Shown here piece by piece: positions 51,676 to 60,364 of a stretch of DNA of 64,000 nt. The stretch lies in NCBI RefSeq assembly GCF_014932895.1, contig NZ_JACYOF010000005.1, positions 186,001 to 250,000 of the forward strand, read 5' to 3'. Source of the DNA: Bacillus thuringiensis. Lineage in GTDB: Bacteria; Bacillota; Bacilli; Bacillales; Bacillaceae_G. The notes beneath the pieces are model-generated. The model was given only the letters and a program-made list of their open reading frames with translations. It was not told where the DNA came from and made no database searches. The position numbers and the translations under genes were made by a program. Each line of letters starts with the position of its first letter. The first letter of the stretch is position 1.

Positions 51676-52626
51676 TTAAAATTGTTCACCTGTCATAATT
51701 GACATGAAATGTTTAAAGAAGCGGTTATAATCAAAATCAATTGCGATTTGATGACTCGGCCAATCAATAAACGGATTTGGCTCCACTAAAGATCGAAATT
51801 CTCCAATGCTTGCTCCCTGTGCATAGGATTCCGTCATGACAACAATAGGTGACTTATGATAAGTGAACATAGCGTTATCAAGTAAAGCGAGAATTGGCAT
51901 TGTGTCATGAAAGGGGCTTCCCTTTAAATGCGGTAAGGCATCTTTATAATATCCGTAGTAATAATGATCAAATAGCGGTTTGACAAGTGGGGCTTTTCCT
52001 TTTGCTTCAATGTATTCGGCCATTTCTGGTGTAATGATGGAATATTGGGTGACGTTTAATGGGTATATGTACATGTTAGGTGAGGATTGAAGCACTATAT
52101 TAGCGGCAGTAGGATCCCCATAAAAGTTTGCTTCTGAAATTGGGGTAACATTACCGGGATGTAAAAAGGCGCCGCCCATTACGTAGTAAGATTTAATTTG
52201 CTTCATTAACTCTTTACATACGATAAATAAAATCGCCAAGGAGGTAAGTCTTCCTAAACTTACAATGATTAATTCATCTTTATACTGTTCAATAAGAGGA
52301 ATAACTTCAAAAAAATTCTCCTTTTCTCCGTTAGTCACATTCTCCTTTGGAATAATGGTTCCCAACCCTTGTTTCCCGTGTACATCTGTAAAGAAAGCAG
52401 GAGGGGCACCAGTAAGGGGCCGCTCTGAACCACCGAATATCTTGATATTTCTATTCTTTGTTTCGTGCTTAAGAAAATGAGCATTTTGTACGGCCATTTC
52501 TTTTGGAACATTGCCGTAATCAGCTACAATTCCGATGACTTCAATTTCATCAATAAAGAATGCAAGGAGGAGGGCTATCGTATCATCGATTCCAGGATCG
52601 CAAAAAATGAGAACTTTTTTAGACAT
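51676..52626 (-). CDS. Nucleoside hydrolase (IunH-like)
   Basis: A 316-residue inosine-uridine-preferring nucleoside hydrolase family protein. The calcium-binding signature appears as CDPGIDDTIALLLA near residues 9-22, where the family norm is DTDPGxDDAxA; the first Asp is replaced by Cys (FCDPGIDD), while the remaining Asp residues are kept. It probably splits ribonucleosides to base and ribose for salvage. It is convergent with eno and divergent from cidAB. Confidence 0.85.
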   Translation of the reverse strand: MSKKVLIFCDPGIDDTIALLLAFFIDEIEVIGIVADYGNVPKEMAVQNAHFLKHETKNRNIKIFGGSERPLTGAPPAFFTDVHGKQGLGTIIPKENVTNGEKENFFEVIPLIEQYKDELIIVSLGRLTSLAILFIVCKELMKQIKSYYVMGGAFLHPGNVTPISEANFYGDPTAANIVLQSSPNMYIYPLNVTQYSIITPEMAEYIEAKGKAPLVKPLFDHYYYGYYKDALPHLKGSPFHDTMPILALLDNAMFTYHKSPIVVMTESYAQGASIGEFRSLVEPNPFIDWPSHQIAIDFDYNRFFKHFMSIMTGEQF

Positions 52627-52832
52627 ATGTTCACCACCTATCTTGTTTATATATATGTAAGTTTTGGGATAGGAAGAATAAAAAGATTATTTTCTTAAAA
52701 TAGCAACCGGTAAAATTCAGAAAATAAAAACTTTTTATATTAGGTCAAGGTTTTTGACTTATTTTTCGCTTGTAAATGCAGTCATATCAAGGTTGTAAGC
52801 GCATAACATAGGCTGTTTTCCCTGTCAAATCG

Positions 52833-52866
52833 ATAAATTGCAGCTTTTTACAATTTATACTATGAT
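52833..52866 (+). promoter_or_regulatory. Candidate cidAB promoter with inverted repeat
   Basis: TTGCAG, 17 bases, TATGAT. An inverted repeat, ATAAATTG ... CAATTTAT (52833-52840, 52851-52858), overlaps the -35 and spacer. CidR-type LysR regulators act at such sites in relatives, but no cidR gene is in view. The rest of 52627-52832 holds no gene. Confidence 0.4.
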
Positions 52867-52910
52867 AAAGATATTAACAGAAGATCGTATAAACATGAGG
52901 GATGATGAAC

Positions 52911-53276
52911 ATGAAGTTTACAAAGATTCTTGTCCAAATTGCTGCTCTTTACGTGTTTTATATGGTTGGAACTTGGGTACAAGAAATGTTAAATATTCCG
53001 ATTCCAGGAAGCTTGATTGGGATGTTTCTTTTACTTGTTTTACTTAGCCTAAAAGTACTTCCAGTGAAATGGTTTGATTTAGGAGCAGAAACACTCGTCG
53101 CTATTATGCCGTTTTTATTAATTCCGCCAACGCTTGGCCTAATGAATTACGGTGCTTTTTTTATGAGTAAAGGAATTTCTCTTTTCATTACAGTTGTAGC
53201 GAGTACGTTTTTAATTATTATTGTTGCAGGACATACAGGGCAGTATCTTGCGAATAGAAAGGAAAAAGAGACATAA
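52911..53276 (+). CDS. cidA: CidA/LrgA family holin-like protein
   Basis: A ~121-residue protein with four predicted helices and the family block IPGSLIGMFLLLVLL. CidA/LrgA proteins are holin-like; they modulate murein hydrolase activity and, in recent work, pyruvate or other overflow metabolite transport. ATG 52911 is nine bases after GAGGG. Its stop overlaps the cidB start. cidA versus lrgA cannot be told apart with certainty by sequence alone. Confidence 0.85.
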   Translation: MKFTKILVQIAALYVFYMVGTWVQEMLNIPIPGSLIGMFLLLVLLSLKVLPVKWFDLGAETLVAIMPFLLIPPTLGLMNYGAFFMSKGISLFITVVASTFLIIIVAGHTGQYLANRKEKET

Positions 53277-53968
53277 TGAACCAAATATTAATCGGAATTG
53301 GTTGGGTTCTTTTTACGGTGCTATTATATCAATTATCTAAAAAAATCTATAAATTATTTCCAACACCATTTACTATTCCAATGCTTGTAGCGACAGGGTT
53401 AATGGCGTTCTTATTTATCGTGCTTGATATACCATATCAACATTATATGGAAAGCGGCGGTGGCTGGATTGCGAAGTTACTTGGACCAGGTGTTGTAGCA
53501 TTTGCAATCCCGCTTTATAAACAACGCCACGTTCTGCAAAAATATGTTGTACCAATTGCTGGTGGTGTATTAGTAGGTACAACAGTTGCCATTGCAAGTG
53601 ATTTCGCTATTGCTTCACTTATGGGAACAGATAAAAGTTTAATTTTATCTTCATTACCAAAATCAGTGACAATGCCGGTTGCAATGAGCGTTTCTGAACA
53701 AGTTGGTGGAGTGCCATCCTTAACAGCAGCTTTCGTTGTTATTGCAGGTATTACTGGAACGATTACGGGACCAATTTTGTTAAAATGGAGTCGCGTTACA
53801 AACTCGGTTGGTAAAGGGATTGGATTTGGATGTGCCTCTCACATTATGGGTGTTATGAGAGCGATGAAAAATAACGAGCATGAAGGTGTGATTGGATCGG
53901 TAACAATGACATTAACAGCAATTTTGACATGTGTGCTCGGACCGTTATTCGCAATGATGTTTATGTAA
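53276..53968 (+). CDS. cidB: CidB/LrgB family membrane protein
   Basis: A 230-residue LrgB-family membrane protein with about seven helices. Conserved are FAIPLYKQRHVLQKY, LPKSVTMPVAMSVSEQVGG and GCASHIMGVMRAM. It is the obligate partner of CidA and overlaps it by one base (TAATG). A strong terminator follows. Confidence 0.88.
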   Translation: MNQILIGIGWVLFTVLLYQLSKKIYKLFPTPFTIPMLVATGLMAFLFIVLDIPYQHYMESGGGWIAKLLGPGVVAFAIPLYKQRHVLQKYVVPIAGGVLVGTTVAIASDFAIASLMGTDKSLILSSLPKSVTMPVAMSVSEQVGGVPSLTAAFVVIAGITGTITGPILLKWSRVTNSVGKGIGFGCASHIMGVMRAMKNNEHEGVIGSVTMTLTAILTCVLGPLFAMMFM

Positions 53969-53974
53969 TAGAAG

Positions 53975-54008
53975 AAAAGCGAGAGCAATTCTATAGCTCT
54001 CGCTTTTC
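53975..54008 (+). terminator. Terminator after cidB
   Basis: AAAAGCGAGAGC/GCTCTCGCTTTT perfect 12-bp stem. Confidence 0.92.
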
Positions 54009-54063
54009 TATAGGATTTATGCTAACATTTAAACTAACTGAATCTTTGTAGGAGGTACGCCAA

Positions 54064-54297
54064 GTGCATACGTTATTATCAGTTTTACTTATTATTGTAT
54101 CGATTTTAATGATTGTTATGGTACTTATGCAGTCTAGTAATAGCTCAGGCCTTTCAGGCGCTATTTCAGGTGGTGCAGAGCAATTGTTTGGTAAGCAAAA
54201 GGCACGTGGAATTGAAGCGGTATTAAACCGTATTACAGTTGTTTTAGCTGTATTATTCTTCGTACTAACAATTGGTGTTACGTACTTCAATTTATAG
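54064..54297 (+). CDS. secG: SecG, preprotein translocase subunit
   Basis: A 77-residue protein with two helices (residues ~2-22 and 53-74) joined by the conserved loop [20 protein letters not shown]. It assists SecYE-SecA translocation. The start is GTG after TAGGAGGT. It is the usual first gene of the secG-est-rnr-smpB-ssrA neighbourhood. Confidence 0.95.
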   Translation: MHTLLSVLLIIVSILMIVMVLMQSSNSSGLSGAISGGAEQLFGKQKARGIEAVLNRITVVLAVLFFVLTIGVTYFNL

Positions 54298-54303
54298 AAT
54301 TAA

Positions 54304-54348
54304 AAAGAAGAAGCGTTAGTGAATGGTACTAATGGTTCTTCTTTTTTA
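54304..54348 (+). terminator. Terminator after secG
   Basis: AAAGAAGAA and TTAGT pair with ACTAA and TTCTTCTTT, with a short mismatch between, then a T run. Confidence 0.82.
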
Positions 54349-54456
54349 TTTTGCTATTTGAAAAAAGTTTCTAATTAGATTCTGGAAATATAAATATGGT
54401 ACACTAAGATATAGAAAGAATACGACTAGATTACAGAAGAGAAAGAGGAGAAGTAC

Positions 54457-55200
54457 ATGATGAAATTAGCATCTCCGAAGCCATTTACATTTGAGGGTGG
54501 AGACCGCGCTGTTTTATTACTACATGGATTCACAGGACATTCAGCTGATGTACGTATGTTAGGGCGTTTCTTAGAAAAGAAAGGCTACACTTGTCATGCG
54601 CCAATTTATAAAGGACACGGTGTACCACCAGAAGAGCTTGTTCATACAGGACCTGAAGATTGGTGGCAAGACGTAACGGAGGCATATCAGCTTTTAAAAG
54701 ATAAAGGATTTGAGAAAATTGCTGTTGTTGGTTTATCGCTAGGTGGAGTGTTCTCTTTAAAATTAGCATATACAATACCTGTTTTAGGTGTAGTACCGAT
54801 GTGTGCACCGATGTATATTAAGAGTGAAGAAACGATGTACCAAGGTATATTGGCATATGCCCGTGAATATAAAAAGCGTGAGCAAAAATCACCAGAGCAA
54901 ATCGAACAAGAAATGTTGGAATTCCAAAAGACACCGATGAATACATTAAAAGCATTACAAGAGCTAATTGCTGATGTACGTAATAATGTTGATATGATTT
55001 ATGCACCAACATTTGTTGTGCAAGCACGCCATGACGAAATGATTAATACAGATAGTGCTAACATTATTTATAACGGTGTAGAATCTACGTTAAAAGACAT
55101 TAAATGGTATGAAGACTCTACGCATGTCATTACACTTGATAAACAGCGTGAAGAGCTACATGAGGATGTATATAACTTCTTGGAGCAACTAGATTGGTAA
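54457..55200 (+). CDS. est: Carboxylesterase (Est30/YvaK type)
   Basis: A 247-residue alpha/beta hydrolase, nearly collinear with the Geobacillus Est30 carboxylesterase. Nucleophile Ser94 is in GLSLGG, the acid Asp is in QARHDEMIN and the His in STHVITLD; the oxyanion-hole HGF is near residue 23. It hydrolyses short-chain esters; the natural substrate is unknown. It lies between secG and rnr, as yvaK does in B. subtilis. The terminator stem begins inside its last codons. Confidence 0.93.
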   Translation: MMKLASPKPFTFEGGDRAVLLLHGFTGHSADVRMLGRFLEKKGYTCHAPIYKGHGVPPEELVHTGPEDWWQDVTEAYQLLKDKGFEKIAVVGLSLGGVFSLKLAYTIPVLGVVPMCAPMYIKSEETMYQGILAYAREYKKREQKSPEQIEQEMLEFQKTPMNTLKALQELIADVRNNVDMIYAPTFVVQARHDEMINTDSANIIYNGVESTLKDIKWYEDSTHVITLDKQREELHEDVYNFLEQLDW

Positions 55201-55220
55201 GATCTAGTTGCCTCTTTTTT
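55186..55220 (+). terminator. Terminator after est
   Basis: CAACTAGAT/ATCTAGTTG perfect stem spanning the stop codon, then CCTCTTTTTTT. Confidence 0.88.
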
Positions 55221-55342
55221 TCATAAGGAATTTTTTGTGAAAACTGTAAAAATCATTAGGGGAGTATTAAAGTTTCGCTTTATACATCCCCTATCTTTCG
55301 GATACACTAAATAATATAAGGTTTTAAAGGAGGTATTTCTGC

Positions 55343-57745
55343 TTGGAAGAAATCATACAAGAACATATTGATAAGTTATTATTATTTATGCGAGAAGAAG
55401 CGTATAAACCGTTAACGATACAAGAGTTAGAAGAAGCATTTGGAATTGAAGGTTCTGAAGGCTTTAAAGATTTTGTAAAGGCACTTGTAATGATGGAAGA
55501 GAAGGGACTTGTTGTTCGTACACGTAGTAATCGCTATGGTCTTCCAGAAAAAATGAACTTAGTGCGCGGTAAGTTAATTGGTCACGCGCGTGGATTTGCT
55601 TTCGTCGTGCCAGAAGAGAAGAAAACGGGAGACGATGATCTTTTTATCCCACCTACAGAATTAAACGGTGCACTTCATGGTGATACTGTACTAGCGCGTG
55701 TTAGTTCCCAATCGAGCGGTTCACGTCAAGAAGGTACAATTGTACGTATTTTAGAGCGCGGGACGAAAGAACTAGTTGGTACATATACAGAATCAAAAAA
55801 CTTCGGATTTGTTATACCTGACAATAAACGTTGGACAAGTGACATTTTCGTATTGAAAAGTGCATCAATGGGTGCTGTAGAAGGTCATAAAGTAGTTGTG
55901 AAAATTACGAGTTATCCAGAGAACCGTTTAAGCGCAGAAGGTGAAGTTATTCAAATTTTAGGTCATAAAAATGATCCAGGAGTAGATATTTTATCTGTCA
56001 TCCATAAACATCACTTACCTTTAGCATTTCCTGAAGAAGTGATGGAGCACGCAAACAGTGTACCAGAAACGATTTCAGAAGAAGATTTAAAAGATCGCCG
56101 TGATTTACGTGACCAAATGATTGTAACGATTGACGGTGCAGACGCGAAAGATTTAGATGACGCTGTTACAGTGACGAAGCTTGAGAACGGTAACTACAAG
56201 CTTGGCGTTCATATTGCGGATGTAAGTCATTACGTTCAAGAAGGTTCTCCGATCGATGTTGAAGCAGCGGAAAGAGCGACGAGTGTATACCTTGTTGACC
56301 GTGTAATTCCGATGATTCCGCATCGTCTATCTAACGGTATTTGTTCATTAAATCCGAAAGTAGACCGTCTGACACTATCTTGTGAAATGGAAATCAACAA
56401 TTTAGGTGATGTTGTAAAACATGAGATTTTCCAAAGTGTTATTAAAACGACAGAGCGTATGACGTATGCTGACGTAAGAAGCATTTTAGAAGATGAGGAC
56501 GAAGAGCTAATTAAGCGTTATGAGCCGTTAGTACCGATGTTTAAAGAGATGGCGCAACTAGCACAAATTTTACGTGAAAAACGTATGCGCCGCGGTGCAA
56601 TCGACTTTGACTTTAAAGAAGCAAAAGTATTAGTAGATGAAGAAGGAAAACCGACTGATGTTGTCATGCGTGATCGTTCTGTATCAGAGAAGTTAATTGA
56701 AGAATTTATGCTTGTTGCGAACGAAACAGTAGCAGAGCACTTCCACTGGATGAACGTACCATTCATGTACCGTGTCCATGAAGATCCGAAAGAGGACAAG
56801 CTAGAGCGTTTCTTCGAGTTTGTAACAAACTTCGGATATGCAGTAAAAGGTCGTGCGAATGAAGTACATCCTCGTGCGCTACAACAAATTCTTGAAATGG
56901 TTCAAGGACAGCCGGAAGAAGTAGTCATTTCAACAGTTATGCTTCGTTCAATGAAGCAAGCACGTTACGATGCGGACAGCTTAGGACATTTCGGTTTATC
57001 AACGGAGTTCTACACGCATTTCACATCGCCAATTCGTCGTTACCCAGATACGATTGTTCATAGGTTGATTCGTGAATATATCATTAACGGTAAAGTCGAT
57101 AACGAAACACAAGCGAAATGGCGTGAAAAATTGCCTGAGATTGCAGAGCACTCTTCTAATATGGAACGCCGCGCTGTTGAGGCAGAGCGTGAAACAGACG
57201 AGCTGAAAAAAGCAGAATATATGCTTGATAAGATCGGTGAAGAGTATGATGGTATGATTAGCTCTGTAACAAACTTCGGTTTATTCGTAGAGCTTCCAAA
57301 TACAATTGAAGGTCTTGTACATGTTAGCTACTTAACGGATGATTACTACCGTTATGACGAGCAGCATTTTGCAATGATCGGAGAACGTACAGGTAACGTA
57401 TTCCGCATCGGTGACGAAATTACAATTCGCGTTATTAACGTAAACAAAGACGAGCGCGCAATCGACTTTGAAATCGTTGGCATGAAAGGCACACCTCGTC
57501 GTAAGTTCAAAGATCGTCCAGTCGTTATCGAACAGCCGAGAACAGGCAGAAAGAAACGCGGTGGACGTAGCGAGCGTAGCAATGAGCGCGGTGGGGAACG
57601 TGGCACAGGAAGAAAATTCGATCGTGGCGGCCAAGGTAAAGGCTCATCTGGACGTACAGGTAAAAAGGATGGAAATGGCAAAAAGAAAAAGCCATTCTTC
57701 GAAAATGTACCAGGATTTAAGAAGAAAAAGAAAAAGCGTAAGTAA
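55343..57745 (+). CDS. rnr: Ribonuclease R
   Basis: An 800-residue RNB-family 3'-5' exoribonuclease. From N- to C-terminus: a winged helix, two cold-shock domains ([16 protein letters not shown]), the RNB catalytic domain with the metal-binding [12 protein letters not shown], an S1 domain ([17 protein letters not shown]) and a very basic Lys/Arg/Gly tail. It degrades structured RNA and, with SmpB-tmRNA, non-stop mRNA; smpB and ssrA lie right behind it. Start is TTG after AAAGGAGG. Confidence 0.97.
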   Translation: MEEIIQEHIDKLLLFMREEAYKPLTIQELEEAFGIEGSEGFKDFVKALVMMEEKGLVVRTRSNRYGLPEKMNLVRGKLIGHARGFAFVVPEEKKTGDDDLFIPPTELNGALHGDTVLARVSSQSSGSRQEGTIVRILERGTKELVGTYTESKNFGFVIPDNKRWTSDIFVLKSASMGAVEGHKVVVKITSYPENRLSAEGEVIQILGHKNDPGVDILSVIHKHHLPLAFPEEVMEHANSVPETISEEDLKDRRDLRDQMIVTIDGADAKDLDDAVTVTKLENGNYKLGVHIADVSHYVQEGSPIDVEAAERATSVYLVDRVIPMIPHRLSNGICSLNPKVDRLTLSCEMEINNLGDVVKHEIFQSVIKTTERMTYADVRSILEDEDEELIKRYEPLVPMFKEMAQLAQILREKRMRRGAIDFDFKEAKVLVDEEGKPTDVVMRDRSVSEKLIEEFMLVANETVAEHFHWMNVPFMYRVHEDPKEDKLERFFEFVTNFGYAVKGRANEVHPRALQQILEMVQGQPEEVVISTVMLRSMKQARYDADSLGHFGLSTEFYTHFTSPIRRYPDTIVHRLIREYIINGKVDNETQAKWREKLPEIAEHSSNMERRAVEAERETDELKKAEYMLDKIGEEYDGMISSVTNFGLFVELPNTIEGLVHVSYLTDDYYRYDEQHFAMIGERTGNVFRIGDEITIRVINVNKDERAIDFEIVGMKGTPRRKFKDRPVVIEQPRTGRKKRGGRSERSNERGGERGTGRKFDRGGQGKGSSGRTGKKDGNGKKKKPFFENVPGFKKKKKKRK

Positions 57746-57793
57746 GAAAAGAGTGGCTTCGCTTTGGTGAAAAGCGGGGCCTTTTCTTTTTTG
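57746..57793 (+). terminator. Probable terminator after rnr
   Basis: AAAAGAGTGGCTTCGCTTT can pair with AAAGCGGGGCCTTTTCTTTT (several G-U pairs and one mismatch), then T-rich. Confidence 0.65.
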
Positions 57794-57798
57794 TTGGA

Positions 57799-57917
57799 AT
57801 CCAGCTACAGTGGCTAGATTCTATCGGCCATTTCACTCCCTCGGACGAAGCGAAAAGCGCTTCTCTGTCGGGAGTTCCAATGTCCAAAGATTCTAAGCGA
57901 GCCACTTTCGCTTTTTA
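57799..57917. repeat. Dispersed structured repeat, copy B (bcr-like)
   Basis: Related to copy A at 37641-37758 along its whole length and in the same strand orientation. The ends pair as GTGGCT (57810-57815) with AGCCAC (57900-57905), and the core as ACTCCC with GGGAGT and GAAGCG with CGCTTC. Where copy A has C-G, copy B has T-A in the outer stem, so pairing is kept. It lies between rnr and smpB. Confidence 0.8.
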
Positions 57918-57959
57918 TCTACATTTGTTACAATAGTAAAAATAGAGGAGGGACGTTAT

Positions 57960-58427
57960 ATGCCAAAAGGTACTGGTAAGGTTATTGCACAAAATAAAAA
58001 AGCATTTCATGATTATTTCATCGAAGAAACATACGAAGCAGGGCTTGTCCTTCAAGGAACGGAAATTAAGTCGATTCGCGCTGGACGCGTGAACTTGAAA
58101 GATGCGTTTGCGCGTGTACATAATGGTGAAGTATGGGTTCATAATATGCATATTAGTACGTACGAGCAAGGGAATCGCTTCAATCATGATCCGCTTCGCA
58201 CGAGAAAATTACTTCTTCATAAAAAAGAAATTGAGAAGTTAACGGGAGCTGCAAAAGAAACAGGATATGCATTAGTTCCACTTAGAATCTATTTAAAAAA
58301 TGGATTTGCAAAAATGGCTCTTGGTTTAGCAAAAGGTAAGAAACAATACGATAAACGTCACGATTTAAAAGAGAAAGAAGCTAAACGTGAAATTGCACGC
58401 GCGTTCCGTGATCGTCAAAAGATGTAA
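57960..58427 (+). CDS. smpB: SmpB, tmRNA-binding protein
   Basis: A 155-residue SmpB: beta-barrel core ([23 protein letters not shown]) and a basic C-terminal tail ([20 protein letters not shown]) that enters the mRNA channel. It carries Ala-tmRNA to stalled ribosomes. GAGGAGG lies before the ATG. The tmRNA gene starts 125 bases downstream. Confidence 0.97.
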   Translation: MPKGTGKVIAQNKKAFHDYFIEETYEAGLVLQGTEIKSIRAGRVNLKDAFARVHNGEVWVHNMHISTYEQGNRFNHDPLRTRKLLLHKKEIEKLTGAAKETGYALVPLRIYLKNGFAKMALGLAKGKKQYDKRHDLKEKEAKREIARAFRDRQKM

Positions 58428-58442
58428 TACAAATTTTTACAT

Positions 58443-58470
58443 TTGTAAAACGGCGCGCGTATGTTATAAT
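58443..58470 (+). promoter_or_regulatory. ssrA promoter
   Basis: TTGTAA, 16 bases, TATAAT. The predicted start (~58477) implies a ~75-base 5' leader, removed during tmRNA maturation. Confidence 0.7.
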
Positions 58471-58552
58471 AACTTATGTAAGATTGTTGCACATTGAAAA
58501 ACAGCTCTTAGTAGCTATCACGATATTTCTTCGTATGCTCCATTTCTATCAT

Positions 58553-58907
58553 GGGGACGTTACGGATTCGACAGGGATAGTTCGAGCTTAGGTTGCGAGT
58601 CGAGGGGATCGGCCTCGTTAAAACGTCAAAGCCTATAATTGGCAAACAAAACAATCTTTCTTTAGCTGCTTAATTGCACTAAAGGTTCCTCCCTCCATCG
58701 TCCATGTGGTAGGGTAAGGGACTCAAACTAAGTGGACTACGCCGGAGTTCGCCGTCTGAGGACAAAGGAAGAGAACAACCAGACTAGCAACTTGGAAGCC
58801 TGTCGATAGGCCGAAGAGTTCGCGAAATGCTAATATATCGACTACACTCGTAGAAGCTTAAGTGCCGATATTTTTGGACGTGGGTTCGACTCCCACCGTC
58901 TCCACCA
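58553..58907 (+). ncRNA. ssrA: tmRNA (transfer-messenger RNA)
   Basis: A 355-base tmRNA. The tRNA-like ends pair (GGGGAC with GTCTCC) and the gene ends in encoded ACCA. The start GGGGACGTTACGGATTCGAC and the T-arm GTGGGTTCGACTCCCAC are conserved. It rescues stalled ribosomes and tags unfinished proteins for proteases such as ClpXP. The tag reading frame is inside. Confidence 0.97.
58641..58673 (+). CDS. tmRNA proteolysis tag reading frame
   Basis: From the resume codon GGC the frame reads GKQNNLSLAA then TAA; with the tRNA-borne Ala the tag is (A)GKQNNLSLAA. This tag is the B. cereus group form and differs from B. subtilis (AGKTNSFNQNVALAA). Confidence 0.95.
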   Translation, partial: GKQNNLSLAA

Positions 58908-58930
58908 ATACATATTTGGTGGTTTTTTAT
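58902..58930 (+). terminator. Terminator of ssrA
   Basis: CCACCAA (the end of the tmRNA) pairs with TTGGTGG, followed by six T residues. Confidence 0.88.
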
Positions 58931-58941
58931 TTTGTATGATA

Positions 58942-58985
58942 TGAACCATAATTTTGCCAGGTTGGCGAGGTTATGGTTCTTTTTG
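58942..58985 (+). terminator. Second hairpin with T run after ssrA
   Basis: GAACCATAA/TTATGGTTC perfect 9-bp stem with a 19-base loop, then TTTTTG. Confidence 0.7.
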
Positions 58986-59100
58986 TTTGTTGCAACATTA
59001 TGCTTCTAAAATAACAGGATGTTTAATTCTAACTTTTACATAACCTACATAGAAAGTTACTTAGTTCAGCCACTCTGTCAGTTTCATATAAATTGATATA

Positions 59101-59143
59101 AAAAAGCGCTATCCGTTCAATTCTTTGAAGAATAACGCTTTTA
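59101..59143 (-). terminator. Terminator of the YxeA-family gene
   Basis: Minus strand AAAAGCGTTAT pairs with ATAGCGCTTTT (one G-U), followed by a T run. 58986-59100 holds nothing recognisable. Confidence 0.75.
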
Positions 59144-59194
59144 AGATGTATATATATGATATTTTTACAAGGGATAAAGAACATTTTTTATGAA

Positions 59195-59551
59195 CTATAC
59201 ATTTAATTTCTCTTTAGCTTTTTCTGGAATTTCTTTTTCTAGCACTTTCTTATAGGAGAAAACATGCCTGCCTTGGACAGCAATTCTTAAATATGTTTTT
59301 TCTATAAAATCATTAGGTGTATTAACCCCTACTGTATATTCATTTTCTTTTCCTGATTCGTCAACACCTTTTAGTTTATAAATATATCTTCCTTTATGAT
59401 ATTGATCAGGTACTCCATAACCTTTTGCAACAGCATATACATACTTTTGTTCAAGGAACGGATTAAATCTATCAAAATCACCTCGCAAAATATAAGGCAA
59501 TACATATACTATGAACCCTAATCCTAAGATTAGAAGTAGTAATTTCTTCAT
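59195..59551 (-). CDS. YxeA family (DUF1093) exported protein
   Basis: A 118-residue protein with an N-terminal signal/anchor helix (residues 3-20) and a small YxeA beta-domain (YVYAVAKGYGVPDQYHKGRY, then IYKLKGVDESGKE). YxeA proteins often sit by peptide-sensing BceAB-type transporters and two-component systems, but none is adjacent here. A direct repeat upstream looks like a response-regulator site. Function unknown. Confidence 0.78.
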   Translation of the reverse strand: MKKLLLLILGLGFIVYVLPYILRGDFDRFNPFLEQKYVYAVAKGYGVPDQYHKGRYIYKLKGVDESGKENEYTVGVNTPNDFIEKTYLRIAVQGRHVFSYKKVLEKEIPEKAKEKLNV

Positions 59552-59656
59552 TTATCTTGCTCCTTTTCTACATTCGGCTCTTTCAGAAATAATATTAAAA
59601 ATTGTAATAAGACTTTCTAAATTATAAAGAGTGTTCCTTAATAAATACATAATAAA

Positions 59657-59675
59657 ATTCTTAAGATATTCTTAA
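59657..59675 (-). promoter_or_regulatory. Direct repeat upstream of the YxeA-family gene
   Basis: TTAAGAAT-N3-TTAAGAAT on the minus strand, an 11-base period typical of OmpR-family response-regulator sites, ~105 bases before the gene. Confidence 0.45.
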
Positions 59676-59679
59676 TAAA

Positions 59680-60117
59680 CTTAGAAAAAATGTTGTAAAT
59701 ACATAAAATTTCTTTAATCAATATTTCTATAAAAAGCTTAAAGAACCAACATTCTATTTTTAAAGATGGCTTAATTTTAGGGATTTTAAAGATTTGAGAT
59801 ATACCACTAATATCTACGTCATTGTAGCAAGCTTATAGGTTAATAATTAATCCACGACAACTTTATGTTTCCTTTTTCCTCGAATAATTAACCCAACCCC
59901 CTTAATAACATGTGATTACCGGCCAATTTATGCTTCCAACAATAAACTTTTAAATTACTCATAAAATACAAAGAACTGCTTCACCTCTTCAAGTAACGAA
60001 TTGTAAGAAGTTTTACCTATCAAGCTCATATTTTTAAGTACTCACCAAACGAACATTTTATCTCTTTATAACTTTTTATGGGAATTCAGCTTGTTTTTTC
60101 ACTTGCTCCTTTTTTCG
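59680..60117. other. AT-rich gene-free stretch
   Basis: More than 400 bases with stops in all frames and no ribosome binding site with a credible ORF. No tRNA, terminator with T run or repeat was recognised; the sequence is markedly AT-rich. Confidence 0.4.
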
Positions 60118-60133
60118 TATGTAATATTGCATA
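60118..60133. promoter_or_regulatory. PlcR box
   Basis: TATGTAATATTGCATA is a perfect match to the PlcR consensus TATGNAWWWWTNCATA. It is the only PlcR box seen in the window. PlcR with its PapR peptide activates extracellular virulence factors at the onset of stationary phase. Confidence 0.93.
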
Positions 60134-60143
60134 TAAGAGTGTA

Positions 60144-60172
60144 TTGATAAAAATGTAAGGGCTCACTATAAT
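60144..60172 (+). promoter_or_regulatory. PlcR-dependent promoter
   Basis: TTGATA, 17 bases, TATAAT. The PlcR box ends 34 bases before the -10. Predicted transcript start is near 60179. Confidence 0.82.
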
Positions 60173-60225
60173 GAGGGCATAACGATAAATCGAACCTTAG
60201 TAACAATAAAAAAGGAGGAAATAAT

Positions 60226-60306
60226 ATGGAAATCGCAATGGCAGTTTTGAAATTTGTAGGTGGCGTAATCCCGTTAGTACAAGAACTTTTAAAAGCATTT
60301 ATGTAA
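60226..60306 (+). CDS. 26-residue amphipathic, leaderless peptide (PSM/bacteriocin-like)
   Basis: A short frame with a perfect ribosome binding site (AAAGGAGGAAATAAT-ATG), ~47 bases after the predicted PlcR-dependent transcript start. It begins MEIAMAVLKFVGG and ends QELLKAFM. Residues Glu2, Lys9, Gly13, Pro16, Glu20 and Lys23 fall at i+3/i+4/i+7 spacing on one helix face; the rest is Ala/Val/Leu/Ile/Phe/Met. There is no signal peptide or double-glycine leader, and the net charge is about zero. These traits recall delta-haemolysin and phenol-soluble modulins, or leaderless bacteriocins. No family is recognised. It lies 58 bases before the cereolysin O gene with no terminator between them. Confidence 0.72.
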   Translation: MEIAMAVLKFVGGVIPLVQELLKAFM

Positions 60307-60364
60307 GTTTATTAGTTAGCTATCATTTATTAATCATTATCATATTTTACTAAAAAAGAACGGG

